A stretch of 14,648 bases of DNA from Chloroflexota bacterium (GTDB lineage Bacteria > Chloroflexota > Dehalococcoidia > Dehalococcoidales > Fen-1064), in NCBI GenBank assembly GCA_026389745.1, contig JAPLHG010000037.1:49745-64392 (forward strand), in the 5' to 3' direction. Shown piece by piece: positions 13,003 through 14,648 of the stretch (the stretch's first letter is position 1; every line of letters begins with the position of its first letter). Under the pieces are notes generated by a model. The model did not search any database. It saw nothing but the letters and a program-made list of their open reading frames with translations, and had not been told where the DNA came from. A program made the position numbers and the translations under genes.

Positions 13003-14645
13003 GAGCCTGTCTCAAAATTCAAACCAAAGTGGTAGAATTGGGCTAATCAGTTGGAGGTGAGCCCAATGCCACTAAGACCATTGAATCGCGAACAAGTCTG
13101 GATGCTACCCCCGACCCTTGGGGAATTGATTTCCAACGATCACCCTGCTCGGTTCGTAGCAGAGTTTGTGGATTCGCTTGACCGTGAGGCCTGGATAGAA
13201 TTAGGAGTTGGGATCGACGGAGAGCCACTGGGTGCTCCGGCTTATCATCCAAGGGCATTGCTATGTGTCTGGTTACATGGCTTCATGACGGGGATTCGTT
13301 CGTCGCGCAAACTCGAAGCGGCCTGCCGAGACCAGGTGCCATATCTATGGCTGACGGGATGGCAACACCCCGATCATAATACTCTATGGCGATTCTACCA
13401 GGCTTACCGTGATGCAATGCGGAGGCTATTGAAATACACAGTGGCCACTGCCATCGAATTGGACTTAATTGACTTAGCTGTACAAGCTGTTGATGGAACG
13501 AAAATAGCAGCAAATGCGGCCGGTGACCGTACGTATGATGCCGCCGATTTACAGCGTTTACTCAATCGTACTGAAGAGGCAATCTCTCAACTGGAGGCAC
13601 AAAATGAGGGAGGCGATGACTCTCCTCCGCCACGGCTGCCGGAAGAATTGCAGACAGCAAAAAAGTTACAACAGCGAGTTAGAGATGCCATGAACCACCT
13701 GACTCAACAGGAAAAGATGAAGCGAGTGAATTTAACCGATGAAGACGCCCAGCTGATGAAGGGGCGTAGCGGGATCATTACTGGTTACAATGCCCAAGCA
13801 ATGGTCTCTCCATTAAACCCTGAGACAGCCAAGGGAAGTGGCATGCTGATTACGGCTGCTAATGTGGTAAACAGCGCTTCAGATTCCGGACAATTAGTTC
13901 CAATGATGGAGCAGGCAGAAGAACTCACCGGGGAACGTACGGCGGTCACTCTGGCAGATGGTGGTTATCATACGTCAGTCAATTTGGAAGCAGGCGTACG
14001 CAGAGGGCAAACATTGGTGATGACAGAGCGCTATCATAGCGAGTTGCGGGGTCCATACTTCAAGGACAACTTCATATTCGATTCGAAAACAGATAGCTAC
14101 ATTTGTCCCCAGGGGCAGCGGTTGTATTTTAGAGGACTGCGCCGGACAAAGTGCGGAACTTCCAGGGCGATATCGTGTCTACAGGGCTTCGAGGACAGTG
14201 TGCCGGTCCTGCTCGGCCTTTGGAACATGCACGAGAGATGCCCATACAGGACGCGCTCTTTGGATTGGTTATTCTGATGTATTGATACGCAAACATCGAC
14301 AATGGATGAAAACAGATGAAGCTCTCACCTTATATGCTCATCGCAAGGAGATGAGCGAACCAACCTTTGGAATTCTCAAAGACCAGATGAATGCAAGGAG
14401 GTTCCTGCTACGTGGTCTGGCTAACGTCAACGCTGAGTTTAACTTACTGGCAACAGCATTTAACTTGCGTACTCTGTGGCGTATTTGGTCTAAATCAGGG
14501 AGATCAAGCAACAAAGTTAAGATAGTAATCGCTGGGAGCTTGGAAACCACCATCCAAATCCGCAAACTTTTTGGTACAAATCCCGGAGTCCCACCCGTTT
14601 TGAATTTCGCATAGTATTCCGTGCTCCACTTTCTGAGACAGGCTC
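13003..14645 (+). mobile_element. IS1182-family insertion sequence (about 1.64 kb)
   Basis: Bounded by 12-bp perfect terminal inverted repeats, GAGCCTGTCTCA at 13003-13014 and its complement TGAGACAGGCTC at 14634-14645. It contains a single DDE transposase gene on plus, interrupted by a frameshift. The four bases before the left end are CCTT. The window ends three bases after the right end with CCT, compatible with a 4-bp target duplication that the window cuts off. The family assignment rests on the transposase. The element lies 178 bases upstream of the tRNA-tuf -35 box and does not interrupt a recognised gene. Confidence 0.9.
13066..14614 (+). pseudogene. IS1182-family transposase, frameshifted near the C-terminal third
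   Basis: The first frame begins at ATG 13066 (GGAGG 8 bases upstream; preferred over the TTG at 13051) with the family start MLPPTLGELISNDHPARFV, HPRALLCVWLHGFMTGIRSSRKLEAA and a helical insert. DDE residues are Asp143 (QAVDGTKIAANA) and Asp298 (LADGGYH). After CPQGQRLYFRGLRRTK the frame drifts into nonsense and stops at 14277. The family sequence resumes one base later in phase (GRYRVYRASRTVCRSCSAFG), carrying the third catalytic Glu (MSEPTFGILKDQ) and RRFLLRGLANVNAEFNLLATAFNL, to TAG at 14612-14614. The break lies between about 14140 and 14175, with no homopolymer or canonical slippery heptamer. Probably inactive unless the shift is a sequence error. Confidence 0.88.
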
Positions 14646-14648
14646 CCT

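Noticed and set aside
12765..13022. An 85-residue minus-strand frame, and an open plus-strand frame ending in PAEQFFNPCFR
   Set aside because: The minus frame contains the tRNA promoter, overlaps the insertion-sequence end and lacks a binding site. The plus frame has no start and is recognised by no motif.

Overview
The window looks like part of a bacterial chromosome of moderate GC content. The best fit is a Chloroflexota (Dehalococcoidia-like) bacterium. That placement rests on recalled similarity of EF-Tu (a Cys-rich C-x-C-x4-C-x2-C insertion), the small hypothetical proteins and the translation gene order. It is inference and has not been searched. Every host gene recognised with confidence lies on the minus strand, so the window is best read from right to left. 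The exceptions on the plus strand are a small membrane-peptide/zinc-ribbon locus and an insertion sequence.

Right edge (about 13.0-14.65 kb): an IS1182-family insertion sequence with 12-bp terminal inverted repeats and a frameshifted transposase. It sits upstream of, and divergent from, the translation cluster.

Translation/transcription cluster (12.82 down to 7.87 kb, minus strand): a strong promoter, tRNA-Thr(TGT), tRNA-Tyr(GTA), a second promoter, tRNA-Thr(GGT), tuf, rpmG (54 aa), secE, nusG, rplK, rplA, the L10 leader with an intrinsic terminator, rplJ, rplL and a strong terminal hairpin. The tRNA-tuf order matches E. coli thrU-tyrU-glyT-thrT-tufB without glyT. rplA is damaged: a stretch of roughly 15 residues is missing and the frame is broken.

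Middle (7.81-5.35 kb): a small two-helix membrane protein and a small hypothetical protein. Next come three copies of a 41-bp repeat (5346, 6661, and inverted at 7189). The repeats bracket two small cassettes: (a) a ComEC-like metallo-beta-lactamase lipoprotein with a DUF3006 protein, and (b) a plus-strand unit with its own promoter, a 35-residue membrane peptide and a zinc-ribbon reading frame. This is the least explained part of the window.

Left part (5.26-0 kb, minus strand): uvrA (nucleotide excision repair) followed by an HD-domain phosphohydrolase. Then a strong promoter precedes a frameshifted small gene, an Fe/Mn superoxide dismutase and a small Rieske protein, which together suggest an oxygen-defence unit in a probable anaerobe. 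An incomplete gene with its own extended -10 promoter runs off the left edge.

At least three reading frames are interrupted (the 81-residue hypothetical protein, rplA and the transposase), and the zinc-ribbon gene may be a fourth. Either the sequence carries indel errors or several genes are truly decaying. This should be settled before anything is built on the individual lesions.
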